6,847 nucleotides of DNA from Bacteriovorax stolpii (GCA_945862475.1 CAMAYW010000129.1:1-6847), one strand, 5' to 3'. Positions 1 through 6,825 are shown, numbered from the stretch's first letter. Numbers and translations: made by a program. The notes: generated by a model from the sequence alone, not told the origin.

Positions 1-910
1 TGCCCTTAAAATCAGCAATAATTGGAGCAATATTATAGTACTTCGTGAACTTCGGCGGAATATCATCAATAATTCGAAGATTTGGGATATCAATGAGTGG
101 AAGAGATTGTTCGAGTTCAATCATTTTAGCGATTAGCATCTCGCACTTATCTCCTACTCTCATTTTTTTATTATCAGGAAGATGCCTTTCTCCATTCATA
201 TAAATAAAGACCTGCCTAATAAGTTCCATATTCTTTGCCATAAGAACATTAGGAAACTTATCTTCATCTTCTCCAATTTCAAGCCATCCCAATTCAACAA
301 GAAGAGTAATAATACTCTCCATTTTGACTTCCATGATCTGATACATGTCTTGAGAGTAAAGGTTAAGTGTCTTTCTCGTAATGGCGAATGATTGATTTTT
401 TAATTCACCGTGGGCCTTGAAAACAAGAAATAAAGTCCCCAGTACCCGCATCACCTCAATAGGCTTCATAAATTCGTAACCGGTGTGCTTACCACCATAA
501 GAAACGGAAGCTTGATTATCTTCAAGCTCCTTAAGCCTGGAATTGGTTTTTCTGAGTCTTGTCGCAAGAGTATTAATAATTGTCTTGAACCAAGGGTTTA
601 AGGACTGCATGGTTTTACTAAATGCAGTGAAAGATATTTCGATAATTTCTACCGGAGTGATGGCCGCAGCAGAACAGGATCTTTTTTTTCCAGAACCATC
701 ATCATCAAAATAGGCCATTTCTCCAATGACTTCACCAGATCTGAGTACAGCGAGTTCGATAAATCCTTTGCCTTTGGGTTTAAATAATCGAAGCTGACCT
801 TTTTGAATAATAAAAAGAGAATCAGCAACGTCACCGTCATGAAAAAGAATTTCTCCCGTTTTTAACTGACGAATACCAGATTTCGTTTGGCCATTTTCTG
901 AAGTGGTCAT
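1..910 (-). CDS. Cyclic-nucleotide-binding-domain protein, 3' end cut off by the window edge
   Basis: I translated the minus strand from the ATG at 910-908 and found 303 uninterrupted codons to the left edge. The C-terminus is therefore missing. Residues about 13-95 match the CRP-type cyclic-nucleotide-binding beta-barrel. LKTGEILFHDGD begins it, LFIIQKGQLRLF follows, and GEVIGEMAYF starts the phosphate-binding cassette, with Gly63-Glu64 and a later Arg77 (KKRSCS) in the positions that contact the cyclic phosphate and ribose. Residues about 97-135 form a helix, like the CRP dimerisation helix. Residues 145-303 are not a CRP-type helix-turn-helix I recognise. They contain a helical stretch ending in LLVELGWLEIGED, which could be a winged-helix element; this is inference. 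The start overlaps the thiolase stop (TAATG), with GGAG 11 bases upstream, so translational coupling is likely. The protein probably senses a cyclic nucleotide; its output is unknown. Confidence 0.88.
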   Translation of the reverse strand, partial: MTTSENGQTKSGIRQLKTGEILFHDGDVADSLFIIQKGQLRLFKPKGKGFIELAVLRSGEVIGEMAYFDDDGSGKKRSCSAAAITPVEIIEISFTAFSKTMQSLNPWFKTIINTLATRLRKTNSRLKELEDNQASVSYGGKHTGYEFMKPIEVMRVLGTLFLVFKAHGELKNQSFAITRKTLNLYSQDMYQIMEVKMESIITLLVELGWLEIGEDEDKFPNVLMAKNMELIRQVFIYMNGERHLPDNKKMRVGDKCEMLIAKMIELEQSLPLIDIPNLRIIDDIPPKFTKYYNIAPIIADFKG

Positions 911-2073
911 TATCTCATCTTCTCCACAATGAGACTTAATGCCTCACCGCCACCAATACAAATAGCAGCACATCCGAATTTAGCATTTTTTTTCTTCATG
1001 GCATTCATAAGAGTCACCAGAATTCTTGCTCCTGATCCACCAATAGGATGTCCAATCGCTACTGCCCCACCGAAGACATTAACTTTATTGTGTGGGATTT
1101 TTAGTTCTTTCATAGCCGCCATTGTCACAGCAGCAAAGGCTTCATTAATTTCAAAAAGATCAATTTGGTCTAAACTAAGACCAGCTTTTTTAAGTGATTT
1201 GGTGATTGCCTCGACTGGTGCTGTTGAAAACCAAGTAGGCTCCTGAGCATGAGAAGCGAAACTAACAATTTTAAATTCAGCTTGAGAAGCAAAGGCATCG
1301 CCAGCTAAAACAACGGCAGCAGCTCCATCATTAATTGTGGAAGCATTAGCAGCTGTAATAGTTCCTTCTTTTTCAAAGGCAGGCTTTAAGGAAGGCATCT
1401 TTTCAAAATTTGCCTTGAAAGGACCTTCATCTTCTAGAATATCAATAGTTCCACCTTTCGCTGGAACTTTAACGGCAACGATTTCATCTTTAAAAATTCC
1501 ATCTTTCACTGAAGACTGTGCACGCTTAAAAGATTCCATGGCAAAAGCATCTTGCTCTTCTCGAGTCATCTTAAATTTTTTAGTACATTCTTCTGCACAA
1601 TTTCCCATGGCCCTATTGGTATAGACGTCCCACAACCCATCCCACTGCATAGAATCCTTCATCTCAGTTGGACCATATTTAAATCCATTTCTTGAATTCA
1701 TAAGAATATGAGGGGCTAAAGACATATTTTCCATACCACCGGCCACTACAACTTGATTCTCACCAGTCATAATGGAGCGTGCTCCAAGAATGACGGCCTG
1801 GAGACCAGAGCCACAAACTTTACCCACTGTCGTTGCAGGAACAGAATTCGGAAGTCCTGCTGCTAAGAGTGCCTGACGAGCTGGTGCTTGGCCCACTCCA
1901 GAAGTCACAACATTTCCCATAAACACTTCATCAACTTTCGTTTTTTCAATATTAGCTTTCTGAAGAGCGCCCTCTATTGCAGCAGCTCCAAGCTTAGGTG
2001 CAGGAACCATAGATAATGTACCCATGAAGCTTCCAACTGCTGTACGAGCACCGCCAAGAATATAAACCGCCAT
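910..2073 (-). CDS. Thiolase, acetyl-CoA C-acetyltransferase type
   Basis: The gene encodes 387 residues, close to the usual 390-395 of bacterial thiolases. The enzyme condenses two acetyl-CoA to acetoacetyl-CoA, or cleaves 3-ketoacyl-CoA with CoA, in the cytoplasm. All thiolase signatures are visible. The nucleophile is Cys87 in KVCGSG, GGMENMS follows, NEAFA lies at 310-314, His342 is in the GHPIGGSG motif, and the second catalytic cysteine is Cys372 in CIGGGE. I chose the ATG at 2073 because the protein then starts MAVYILGGARTAVGS, as family members do, and AAAGGA sits 7 bases upstream. An in-frame ATG at 2151 would add 26 residues that look unrelated to thiolases. The TAA overlaps the start of the cyclic-nucleotide-binding gene by one base. 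Neighbouring genes provide the other beta-oxidation steps. Sequence alone does not settle chain-length preference or the direction of the reaction in the cell. Confidence 0.96.
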   Translation of the reverse strand: MAVYILGGARTAVGSFMGTLSMVPAPKLGAAAIEGALQKANIEKTKVDEVFMGNVVTSGVGQAPARQALLAAGLPNSVPATTVGKVCGSGLQAVILGARSIMTGENQVVVAGGMENMSLAPHILMNSRNGFKYGPTEMKDSMQWDGLWDVYTNRAMGNCAEECTKKFKMTREEQDAFAMESFKRAQSSVKDGIFKDEIVAVKVPAKGGTIDILEDEGPFKANFEKMPSLKPAFEKEGTITAANASTINDGAAAVVLAGDAFASQAEFKIVSFASHAQEPTWFSTAPVEAITKSLKKAGLSLDQIDLFEINEAFAAVTMAAMKELKIPHNKVNVFGGAVAIGHPIGGSGARILVTLMNAMKKKNAKFGCAAICIGGGEALSLIVEKMR

Positions 2074-2177
2074 ATAAAGATCCTTTTTATGAATGAAATA
2101 TTGTCTTTCTTTGGCATTTATTTTAATTAAGGGCCTGATAAAAGACCACAAAATTTCCGAATATAAGGCGGGTTGTC
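2074..2177. promoter_or_regulatory. Divergent intergenic region between thiolase and the 161-residue gene
   Basis: These 104 bases separate two divergent start codons, so promoters in both directions should lie here. The stretch is AT-rich, with TTTATTTTAATTAA at its centre. A plus-strand TTGGCA at 2111-2116 resembles a -35 box, but I found no -10 box at proper spacing. On the minus strand TTAATTAAAAT is -10-like, again without a convincing -35 partner. I therefore assign a regulatory region but no exact promoter. I saw no clear CRP-type palindrome (TGTGA-N6-TCACA) here. Confidence 0.45.
2081..2086 (-). promoter_or_regulatory. Ribosome binding site fixing the thiolase start
   Basis: The minus strand reads AAAGGA 7 bases before the ATG at 2073. 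This supports that start over the in-frame ATG at 2151, whose extra 26 codons carry no thiolase sequence. Confidence 0.8.
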
Positions 2178-2663
2178 ATGATAGCAAGAAAAAAAAGCTC
2201 TAAGGCGGGAAAGGCGCTCCCCCCAGAATGGAATGAAAGTCTTAATAGGCTTTTAAATGAGACCTATCAATCTGAATGCAAGCTAAAAAGTCGGTATTTC
2301 GATGTCCATAGTGAGGTTTTTAATGAGGAGTTTTTATTAGTCATTTCTTACTTGTCTGAAAAAGATGAATATTTGGCACCCGTCACACTTTTCCTGAGCT
2401 CTGAAGGCACTCATCTTTCCGATGAAACAAAAGTAAAAGAGACGCACAAAAACTTTATTGATATCGCAGGCCTCTTTTTTGATGAGATTTTCGCCAATGA
2501 AGATTGGAATGAATTTGAACCTAGTTGGCAGGAAGTGACCCACAACAAAGAAACTTATTTTTACAAAATCAGTAGAGAAAATTTAAATGCCACATTAGAG
2601 GCGAATAAACTTCTTGGTGATGATTTTGAAGATATAGAATTTGATGAGGATTTAAAACAATAG
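2178..2663 (+). CDS. Hypothetical acidic protein, 161 residues
   Basis: I do not recognise this protein. It is the only plus-strand gene in the window. Its ATG is preceded by AAGGCGGG, with AAGG ending 9 bases before the start. The first 15 residues are basic (IARKKSSKAGK), without a hydrophobic signal segment or membrane helix, so it is probably cytoplasmic. The middle reads as alternating strands and helices: FLLVISYLSE, then APVTLFLSSE, then a helix around HKNFIDIAGLFFDEIF. The C-terminus is strongly acidic (DDFEDIEFDED). The rest of the window is coded on the other strand, so this gene forms its own transcription unit, ending at the shared hairpin terminator just downstream. Its length, ribosome binding site and terminator argue that it is real. 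No catalytic motif is evident. Confidence 0.8.
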   Translation: MIARKKSSKAGKALPPEWNESLNRLLNETYQSECKLKSRYFDVHSEVFNEEFLLVISYLSEKDEYLAPVTLFLSSEGTHLSDETKVKETHKNFIDIAGLFFDEIFANEDWNEFEPSWQEVTHNKETYFYKISRENLNATLEANKLLGDDFEDIEFDEDLKQ

Positions 2664-2664
2664 T

Positions 2665-2697
2665 AAAAAAAAAGGCTCCTTTTGGGAGCCTTTTTTT
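2665..2697. terminator. Bidirectional intrinsic terminator between convergent genes
   Basis: The hairpin stem GGCTCC (2674-2679) pairs with GGAGCC (2685-2690) around a 5-base TTTTG loop. A run of A precedes it (2665-2673) and a run of seven T follows (2691-2697). The A/T runs can extend the stem and provide a U-tract on either strand. It starts two bases after the TAG of the plus-strand gene and ends one base before the TGA of the minus-strand gene, so it can end both transcripts. Confidence 0.93.
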
Positions 2698-2698
2698 A

Positions 2699-3940
2699 TC
2701 ACTCATCTTCGTAACGAAGTGAACTTGAGATTGTTTCAATTCCGATATCATCATCTGAGTCATCATCATCCACAGCATTTTCGAATTCATCTTCTTCGAA
2801 ATCAAATTCTGAAGTGATGTTAAGCTCGTTGAGAACACGATAGAATTCTTTATCATCTGATAGGTCAGAAAGAAGTGCTTCGATATATTTAGGTGGGTAC
2901 TTTGAGATAAGCTCCTCAATATATTCCTGGAGTTTTCCTTCTTTTAATATATCCCGCTTTTTTTGAACCGTTTTCCAATTACGGAGGTAATGTAAACGAC
3001 AGTAGCTTTGTGTCGTACGAATATTGTCACAACCCTTCTCGATACACTCATCATTCTTTGCATCAATAAAGAAATCCATTGATCCAATTGCATCTGCAAT
3101 TTCTTTCCAGTTAAAGTGTTCACGAAGTTGGGCAATTTCATCTGCAACAGTTGCCTGTAACTCAGCTAAGACGGCATTACTATATTTTTTGCCTTGTTTT
3201 GTAGGAAAGACATCAACAGTAACTTCGTCTTCCTCGTAGGCTTTTTTCCCAGATTTCTTAGCTGCTTTAGACTTTTTATAGTCTTCTTCAAATTCATCGA
3301 AATCGTCATCTTCAGATTTTTTAGCTTTTCTTTCTTCACCAAAGGCAGGTTCATCATCTGGACCAAGCTCAAGATCTTCATCATCGAAGTCTTCATCTTC
3401 ATCATCAGACTTTTTACCTTTTCCTGATTTTTTCTTAGCTGATTCTTTATCGGCTTTAGCCTTCGCCTTTTCGGCCTCTTTATCAGCTTTCGCCTTAAGT
3501 TTTTCTTGTTCTTTTTGTTTTTTTTCTAATTCTTTTTGCTTTGCTTTTTCTTTGGCTTCTTTTTCTTTTTCTTTCGCTAATAAAGCTTTCTCTTTGGCGG
3601 CTTCTTTAGCAAGACGTTCTTTTTCTTTGAGAGCAAGTGCCTTCTCTTTTTCTTTGAGCTTTTTTTCTTGTTCTTTCGAAACAGGCTTCGCCTTCGTAAG
3701 AAGTTTAGAAGCTGCTTTGAGAACAGTTTCTTTTAGCGATTTTCCCGGCGCTGCCTTTTTAGCTGGGGCAGCTTTTTTAGGAGCGGCTTTTTTTGGTGCA
3801 GGCGCTGGTTTCTTAGCTGGAGATTTCTTTGCCATGGTTGCTGCTTTTTTTGGAGGAGCTTTCGCTACCGGTTTTTTAGCTGCAGCTTTTGCTACAGGTT
3901 TCTTCACTGGCATTTTAGCAGTCGGCTTCTTTTTAGCCAT
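2699..3940 (-). CDS. Lys/Ala/Pro-rich histone-H1-like protein with a C-terminal Cys3-His domain
   Basis: The gene encodes 413 residues in clear blocks. Residues 1-67 are degenerate KKPVAKA/KKAAP repeats, like the tails of histone H1 and bacterial H1-like proteins. Residues 86-172 are almost only K, E, A, L and Q (KEKEKALALKEKERLAKEA), likely a long charged helix. Residues 178-225 are acidic, broken by basic patches. Residues 240-375 look folded, with HFNWKEIADAIGSMDFF, then Cys299, Cys304, Cys314 and His317 spaced C-x4-C-x9-C-x2-H, then helices including YIEELISKYPPKYIEALLSDL. The tail (376-413) is acidic. The Cys/His set resembles small zinc-binding modules next to DNA-binding or nuclease domains; zinc binding is inference. 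GAGGAG lies 6 bases upstream of the ATG, a strong ribosome binding site. The basic tail suggests nucleic-acid binding, but the specific function is unknown. The gene ends at the shared terminator. Confidence 0.9.
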   Translation of the reverse strand: MAKKKPTAKMPVKKPVAKAAAKKPVAKAPPKKAATMAKKSPAKKPAPAPKKAAPKKAAPAKKAAPGKSLKETVLKAASKLLTKAKPVSKEQEKKLKEKEKALALKEKERLAKEAAKEKALLAKEKEKEAKEKAKQKELEKKQKEQEKLKAKADKEAEKAKAKADKESAKKKSGKGKKSDDEDEDFDDEDLELGPDDEPAFGEERKAKKSEDDDFDEFEEDYKKSKAAKKSGKKAYEEDEVTVDVFPTKQGKKYSNAVLAELQATVADEIAQLREHFNWKEIADAIGSMDFFIDAKNDECIEKGCDNIRTTQSYCRLHYLRNWKTVQKKRDILKEGKLQEYIEELISKYPPKYIEALLSDLSDDKEFYRVLNELNITSEFDFEEDEFENAVDDDDSDDDIGIETISSSLRYEDE

Positions 3941-3946
3941 GATTTT

Positions 3947-3952
3947 CTCCTC
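3947..3952 (-). promoter_or_regulatory. Strong ribosome binding site of the H1-like gene
   Basis: The minus strand reads GAGGAG 6 bases before the ATG at 3940. It is the best Shine-Dalgarno match in the window and suggests efficient translation. Confidence 0.8.
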
Positions 3953-4040
3953 AAAATAATATCAGACGCACAAAGTATGCGAATAAAACAAAATTAATGG
4001 ACAATGTAACAAACGCCACTGCGTTTTGACGAGCTAAAAG
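3953..4040 (-). promoter_or_regulatory. Gap between the acyl-CoA operon and the H1-like gene; small hairpin, possible weak promoter
   Basis: This gap contains an inverted repeat, AAACGC (4011-4016) and GCGTTT (4021-4026) around a CACT loop, which begins 17 bases past the acyl-CoA dehydrogenase stop. It lacks a proper T-run on the minus strand, so it could be a weak terminator or an RNA-stabilising hairpin. Beyond it the minus strand is T-rich. TTGTCC (3999-4004) and CATACT (3974-3979) resemble -35 and -10 boxes, but their 19-base spacing is long. Whether the H1-like gene has its own promoter or is read through from the operon cannot be decided from this. Confidence 0.3.
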
Positions 4041-5183
4041 TTAGTGAACTGCCTTTAATTCGTTCGACGCAATGACCATCCTCTGAACTTCCGAAGTCCC
4101 CTCATAAATCTCTGTAATTTTGGCATCCCTGAAGTATCTTTCCACTGGATATTCTTTGGTATAACCATTCCCACCGCAAAGTTGTATCGCCTTAGTCGTT
4201 ACCCACATGGCCGATTCCGAGGCCATAAGTTTTGCCTGAGCTGACTCTTTTGAATAAGGAAGCTCTGCGTCTTTAAGGGATGATGCATGGTAAATAAGAA
4301 GTCTTGAGGCACCGATTTTGGTACTCATATCGGCCAGCATGAACTGGATCCCCTGAAGGTCTGACAAAGGAGCACCAAATTGAACACGCTGTTTAGTGTA
4401 TCTAATTGCGTAGTCGAACGCGCCTTGGGCAATTCCTAAGGCTTGTGAAGCAATTCCAATTCTTCCACCATCAAGAGTCGCCATGGCAATTCTGAATCCT
4501 TTTTCTGGTTCCCCAAGAAGAGCATCTTTTGGAACTTTCACTTTATCAAAAGCCAACTGACATGTTGATGAACCACGGATCCCAAGTTTGTCTTCTTCTT
4601 TAATGATTGAAAACCCTGGAGTTGATGTTTCAACAATAAAAGCTGAGATCCCTTTATAGTCTGGAGTCTTTTTTGTTTTTGCGAAAACAATACAAACACC
4701 TGCTTCCTTGCCATTGGTAATCCAATTTTTTACACCATTAATTTCCCAGTGATCTCCCTTGTCTTCTGCAAAAGTCGTTAGTGACCCAGCATCTGAACCT
4801 GCATTGGGTTCAGAAAGACAAAAACAACCGATCCACTCACCTGAAGCCATTTTTGTTAGATATTTTTTCTTTTGTGCTTCTGTTCCAAAATTTAAAATAG
4901 GCCAGATTCCTAATGAAGTGTGAGCGGAAACAAAAACTCCAGTGGAGGCACAATTTCTTGAAATTTCTTCTACGATAAGTGCATAAGACATGTAGTCCAT
5001 TCCTGCCCCACCATATTCTTCTGGAACATAAGAACCAAGAAAACCATTCTCGGCAAGTTTTCCAATAATTTCCTTAGGTAAATACCCCTCGTGATCAATC
5101 TTTTGAGCCAAAGGAGCAACCTCAGAGTCAGAAAACTTCTTAACCATGTCACGAATTTCTTTGTACTGTTCAGCGAGCATCAT
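4041..5183 (-). CDS. Acyl-CoA dehydrogenase, short-chain (butyryl-CoA) type
   Basis: The gene encodes 380 residues, the normal length of this FAD enzyme family, which oxidises acyl-CoA to trans-2-enoyl-CoA and passes electrons to electron-transfer flavoprotein. The family signature CLSEPNAGSDAGS lies at 122-134. The RVQFG segment (266-270), which contacts the FAD of a neighbouring subunit, is present. The second signature is QLCGGNGYTKEYPVERYFRD (334-353). Glu361 in IYEGTSE is the catalytic base, in the position used by short- and medium-chain enzymes. Two ATG codons are adjacent; I chose the first because AAAGGA lies 7 bases upstream. That site overlaps the TGA of the enoyl-CoA hydratase gene, so this is the third gene of a tight operon. 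Butyryl-CoA specificity is inferred from overall similarity and the neighbours. No ETF genes are in view. Confidence 0.96.
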   Translation of the reverse strand: MMLAEQYKEIRDMVKKFSDSEVAPLAQKIDHEGYLPKEIIGKLAENGFLGSYVPEEYGGAGMDYMSYALIVEEISRNCASTGVFVSAHTSLGIWPILNFGTEAQKKKYLTKMASGEWIGCFCLSEPNAGSDAGSLTTFAEDKGDHWEINGVKNWITNGKEAGVCIVFAKTKKTPDYKGISAFIVETSTPGFSIIKEEDKLGIRGSSTCQLAFDKVKVPKDALLGEPEKGFRIAMATLDGGRIGIASQALGIAQGAFDYAIRYTKQRVQFGAPLSDLQGIQFMLADMSTKIGASRLLIYHASSLKDAELPYSKESAQAKLMASESAMWVTTKAIQLCGGNGYTKEYPVERYFRDAKITEIYEGTSEVQRMVIASNELKAVH

Positions 5184-5190
5184 ATGTAAA

Positions 5191-5196
5191 TCCTTT
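5191..5196 (-). promoter_or_regulatory. Ribosome binding site of acyl-CoA dehydrogenase, overlapping the upstream stop codon
   Basis: The minus strand reads TGAAAGGA, in which the TGA ends the hydratase gene and AAAGGA is the ribosome binding site. It is 7 bases from the first of two adjacent ATG codons, which favours the first. The overlap suggests translational coupling. Confidence 0.8.
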
Positions 5197-5978
5197 CAAT
5201 TAAAATTAGCTTTTCGTTTTTCTAGGAAGGCAGAAGTTCCCTCTATCATTTCTGATGTTTGAAAAATATTTCCAAATTCCTCTCTCTCAAATATAAGAGA
5301 CGATTTAATCTCATCTTCAGAAGAAGTTCGGATCGCATGCTTTACTCTTGAAATAGCATACCGTGAATTATTCTTTGTTACAGAAAACCATCTTTGACAG
5401 CCTTCCATTAATTCAGCTTTCGATGGAAATAATTCAAGAGAAATGCCCAATTTTAAAGCTTCTTCACTTGAAATATTTCTTCCAGAAAAGATCACTTCTT
5501 TTGCTCTTCTTTCTCCTACTATTCTTAAAAGTCTTACAGACCCACCAAAACCGGGTATCAAGCCGAGTTTGACTTCGGGTAAACCAAAGACGGCGTTAGT
5601 TGTAGCAAAAATAAAATCACAACTCATCGCCATCTCAAATCCCCCACCGAGAGCAAAACCATTAACAGCTGCAATCGTTGGAAAAGGAAGTGATTCAAAA
5701 AGAACTGTGACTTGCTGACCGAGCTCAGAAAAAGCATTCGCCTCCCCAGTTGTCATCGACTTCATCTCAGCAATATCTGCGCCAGCAATGAATGCCTTCT
5801 CCCCTTCTCCAGTAAGGATTAAACCTCTTAAAGGCAAAAGATGTATCTCCGCTAAACAACTTTTTAATTCTCTTAAAACTTGAATATTGAGAGCATTTAA
5901 TTTTTGAGGACGATTGATGCTAATAACTCCCACACCATTCGTCTCTTCAAAGCGAAGAGTTTCAAAATTACTTATCAT
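5196..5978 (-). CDS. Enoyl-CoA hydratase (crotonase family)
   Basis: With the start at 5978 the protein has 260 residues, typical for crotonases, which add water to trans-2-enoyl-CoA to form 3-hydroxyacyl-CoA. INRPQKLNALN (21-31) is the family's N-terminal motif. AFIAGADIAEM (62-72) and ALGGGFEMA (109-117) form the CoA pocket and oxyanion hole. Both catalytic glutamates are present, Glu115 in GGGFE and Glu135 in GLPEV, 20 residues apart as in rat mitochondrial hydratase (144 and 164). PGFGG follows. In-frame ATGs at 5999 and 6029 would extend the protein by 7 or 17 residues with no family similarity and a deeper overlap with the upstream gene. The chosen start overlaps the 3-hydroxyacyl-CoA dehydrogenase stop by 11 bases, so translation is probably coupled. 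Having both glutamates argues for a true hydratase rather than another crotonase-fold enzyme. Confidence 0.94.
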   Translation of the reverse strand: MISNFETLRFEETNGVGVISINRPQKLNALNIQVLRELKSCLAEIHLLPLRGLILTGEGEKAFIAGADIAEMKSMTTGEANAFSELGQQVTVLFESLPFPTIAAVNGFALGGGFEMAMSCDFIFATTNAVFGLPEVKLGLIPGFGGSVRLLRIVGERRAKEVIFSGRNISSEEALKLGISLELFPSKAELMEGCQRWFSVTKNNSRYAISRVKHAIRTSSEDEIKSSLIFEREEFGNIFQTSEMIEGTSAFLEKRKANFN

Positions 5979-6825
5979 AAGTATAGAACCCTTTTCCATT
6001 TTTACGTCCAAATCTTCCAGCGGCCACATATTGTTTTAGAAGTGGACATGGTCGGTACTTAGAATCACTTAGACCATCAAAGAGAACATTCATGATCGCT
6101 AGACACGTATCTAATCCAATAAAGTCTGCAAGCTCCAAAGGGCCCATAGGCTGATTGGTTCCTAGCTTCATCGCTGTATCGATATCTTTCACTTCGGCCA
6201 CCCCTTCATACAAAGCATAAACAGCTTCATTAATCATTGGCATGAGAATTCTATTCACAGCAAATCCAGGAAAATCCTTCGCGCGAACAAATGTTTTACC
6301 CATTTTCTCAGAGATCGCAGCAACAGTGTTAAATGTTTCATCAGAAGTTTCTAAACCTCTAATACCTTCAACAAGCTTCATGACTGGAACAGGGTTCATG
6401 AAGTGCATTCCAGCAACAAGATGAGGTCTCTTCGTCACGGCTGCGATTTCAGTGATTGAGATTGAAGACGTATTAGAGGCCAAAATAGCATCCGCTTTAA
6501 CAACTTCATCTAACTTTCTAAAAATATCAAACTTAAGATCTTTTCTTTCTGTTGCTGCCTCAACAACAAGGTCACAGTTTTTAAGATCATTCATGTCTAA
6601 AGTAGCTTTAATTCTTCCAAAAGATTTTTGAGAATCTTCTTGGGACCATTTCCCCTTCTCGACACCTTTGTCCAACTGCGTCTTAATAAATTGATGACCG
6701 AAATCGAGAGAATTTTTAAAAGCATCAAAAAGAACAACCTCAAAACCGGTTTGTGCTGCCACCTGAGCGATACCTCGTCCCATTTGTCCAGCGCCAACAA
6801 TTCCAATAACTTGAATGTTTTTCAT
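5968..6825 (-). CDS. 3-hydroxyacyl-CoA (3-hydroxybutyryl-CoA) dehydrogenase
   Basis: The gene encodes 285 residues, matching single-domain bacterial 3-hydroxybutyryl-CoA dehydrogenases (about 282-285). The enzyme interconverts 3-hydroxyacyl-CoA and 3-ketoacyl-CoA with NAD(H). The N-terminal Rossmann fold has GAGQMG (11-16) and Asp34 at the end of the second strand, which usually favours NAD over NADP. The catalytic set Ser120 (SNTSS), His141 (MHFMNP), Glu153 (KLVE) and Asn191 (FAVNR) is complete, with the same spacing (21, 12 and 38) as human HADH. The C-terminus has QPMGPLELADFIGLD and ends GRKNGKGFYTYDK, as in the family. GAAGGA ends 10 bases before the ATG. It is the first operon gene in view; only 22 bases lie upstream, so an earlier gene or the promoter is outside the window. 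Confidence 0.96.
   Translation of the reverse strand: MKNIQVIGIVGAGQMGRGIAQVAAQTGFEVVLFDAFKNSLDFGHQFIKTQLDKGVEKGKWSQEDSQKSFGRIKATLDMNDLKNCDLVVEAATERKDLKFDIFRKLDEVVKADAILASNTSSISITEIAAVTKRPHLVAGMHFMNPVPVMKLVEGIRGLETSDETFNTVAAISEKMGKTFVRAKDFPGFAVNRILMPMINEAVYALYEGVAEVKDIDTAMKLGTNQPMGPLELADFIGLDTCLAIMNVLFDGLSDSKYRPCPLLKQYVAAGRFGRKNGKGFYTYDK
5989..5993 (-). promoter_or_regulatory. Ribosome binding site supporting the hydratase start at 5978
   Basis: The minus strand reads AAGGG 10 bases before the ATG at 5978, inside the end of the upstream gene. The spacing is slightly long, but the ATGs at 5999 and 6029 have no better site. Confidence 0.5.

Noticed and set aside
182..391. Plus-strand 69-codon frame near the left edge
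   Set aside because: It is antisense to the continuous cyclic-nucleotide-binding frame on the minus strand, which has clear domain motifs.
682..689. Run of eight A on the coding strand of the cyclic-nucleotide-binding gene, a possible frameshift or slippage site
   Set aside because: The frame is open and domain-like on both sides (GEMAYF before, KRSCSAAA after), so there is no sign of a frameshift.
929..1624. Plus-strand open frames opposite the thiolase
   Set aside because: They lie antisense to a well-conserved enzyme gene, with no family features; composition explains them.
2074..2151. A 26-residue N-terminal extension of the thiolase starting at an ATG at 2151
   Set aside because: The extension has no thiolase sequence, would reach into the divergent promoter region, and the ATG at 2073 has a good AAAGGA site.
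3240..3930. Long pyrimidine-rich low-complexity tract on the plus strand, as a possible tandem repeat or structural DNA element
   Set aside because: It is explained by AAA/GAA/GCT codons of the H1-like protein; the repeats are degenerate and in frame, with no exact tandem unit.
3552..3959. Plus-strand open frame rich in Phe/Ala/Ser, resembling a membrane protein
   Set aside because: It is the antisense shadow of the Lys/Ala/Glu codons of the H1-like gene (AAA/GAA/GCN read backwards give Phe, Ser, Ala). It has no independent support.
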